Assembly (NCBI GenBank): GCA_964410665.1 | Contig: CAYPIE010000077.1 | Span: 1 to 27,713 of the forward strand | DNA: 27,713 bases | Source: CAYPIE01 sp964410665 | Lineage (GTDB): Bacteria; Planctomycetota; Planctomycetia; Gemmatales; Gemmataceae | Direction of reading: 5' to 3' | Part shown: one piece after another, positions 27,480 to 27,713 of the stretch | How positions within the stretch are numbered: the stretch's first letter is position 1 | Layout: each line of letters begins with the position of its first letter | Position numbers and translations under genes: made by a program | The notes under the pieces: model-generated | What the model saw: only the letters and a program-made list of their open reading frames with translations | The model's database searches: none | Told to the model about the DNA's origin: nothing

Positions 27480-27674
27480 CGAAGAAGAAGCGCTTGCGGT
27501 GCGGCAGAGGCAGAAGCGCTTGCGAGGCGGGGAAAGAGGCAAAAGCGCTTGCGCTGCGGCAGAAGCAGAGGCGATTGCGCTGCGGCAGAAGCAGAGGCGT
27601 TTGCGCTGCGGGGAAAGAGGCAGATGCGTTTGCGCTGCGGGGAAAGAGGCAGAGGCGATTGCGGTGCGGGGAAC
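27480..27674 (+). repeat. G-rich repeat array downstream of the M16 gene
   Basis: About seven units read in the sense direction of the M16 gene, with core GAGGCAGAGGCGATTGCG and tails CTGCGGCAGAAG (gene-proximal and middle) or TGCGGGGAAA (distal). The GCG-N-TTGCG position varies among C, A, T. Unit lengths are 26-29 nt. The last unit, with GAGGCG and GGTGCGGGGAAC, is almost identical to the last units of both arrays near 13 kb. The array favours AAGAGGCAG where the others favour AAGCGGCAG. Confidence 0.92.
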
Positions 27675-27694
27675 CCCCGGACTGACGTCCGGGG
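27675..27694. repeat. 20-bp perfect palindrome closing the array
   Basis: CCCCGGAC-TGAC-GTCCGGGG is the same sequence as at 13241-13260. It is followed by CTCGCCTTTCGGAGGC, also shared with that site, up to the window edge. What lies beyond is not visible. Confidence 0.95.
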
Positions 27695-27713
27695 CTCGCC
27701 TTTCGGAGGCGCT

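Noticed and set aside
27494..27685. 63-codon plus-strand frame at the right edge
   Set aside because: It consists entirely of repeat units and the palindrome and has no independent coding evidence.

Overview
The window is GC-rich chromosomal DNA from a bacterium that is most likely a planctomycete, perhaps of the Gemmatales. This is inferred from gene content: a TatC with a large first periplasmic loop, a CobA-HemD fusion, an ECF sigma/anti-sigma pair followed by a secreted protein of unknown function, a DUF5690-like membrane protein, a YHS-domain CopA, and dispersed 25-29 bp G-rich repeats that stop at a CCCCGGAC-TGAC-GTCCGGGG palindrome. I found no tRNA, rRNA, CRISPR array, transposase or prophage gene.

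Layout. Positions 1-178 hold a repeat array. Next come leftward genes for a secreted M14-S9 peptidase fusion (179-3901), a secreted protein of unknown function (4011-5744), a zinc-finger anti-sigma factor and an ECF sigma factor (5779-7158), with a possible 48-residue leader ORF before the sigma gene. Rightward follow tatC (7448-8509) and cobA-hemD (8624-10198). Leftward are a small two-helix membrane protein and a Wzx/MATE-like flippase. A SAM methyltransferase (12340-13008) converges on pyrD (13634-14548), and the gap between them is filled by a mirror-image double repeat array. A secreted HEVTH metalloprotease lies upstream of pyrD. Rightward copA (16092-18428) converges on leftward clpC (18503-21037) across a strong intrinsic terminator. 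After a 745-nt gene-free stretch, a rightward cluster runs to the end: DUF5690-like transporter, Rieske oxygenase, GNAT acetyltransferase and two M16 peptidase-family subunits, followed by another repeat array.

How the genes work together. The sigma/anti-sigma pair and the secreted protein look like one envelope-associated unit. The transporter and oxygenase overlap by four bases and probably act on the same or related small molecules. The two M16 proteins look like a catalytic subunit (HFLEH present) and a degenerate partner (motif lost), as in two-chain M16B enzymes. CobA-HemD serves siroheme/cobalamin/heme precursor synthesis, PyrD pyrimidine synthesis, ClpC protein quality control and CopA copper export.

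The most unusual signal is the repeat system. Each of the four arrays (1-123, 13028-13236, 13450-13616, 27480-27674) begins shortly after the stop codon of a gene and reads in that gene's sense direction. The three whose far end is visible finish with a nearly identical last unit and the same 20-bp perfect palindrome. Units grow more uniform toward the palindrome. This suggests an orientation-specific element placed at gene 3' ends, either a mobile REP/MITE-like family or a 3'-end RNA or transcription device.
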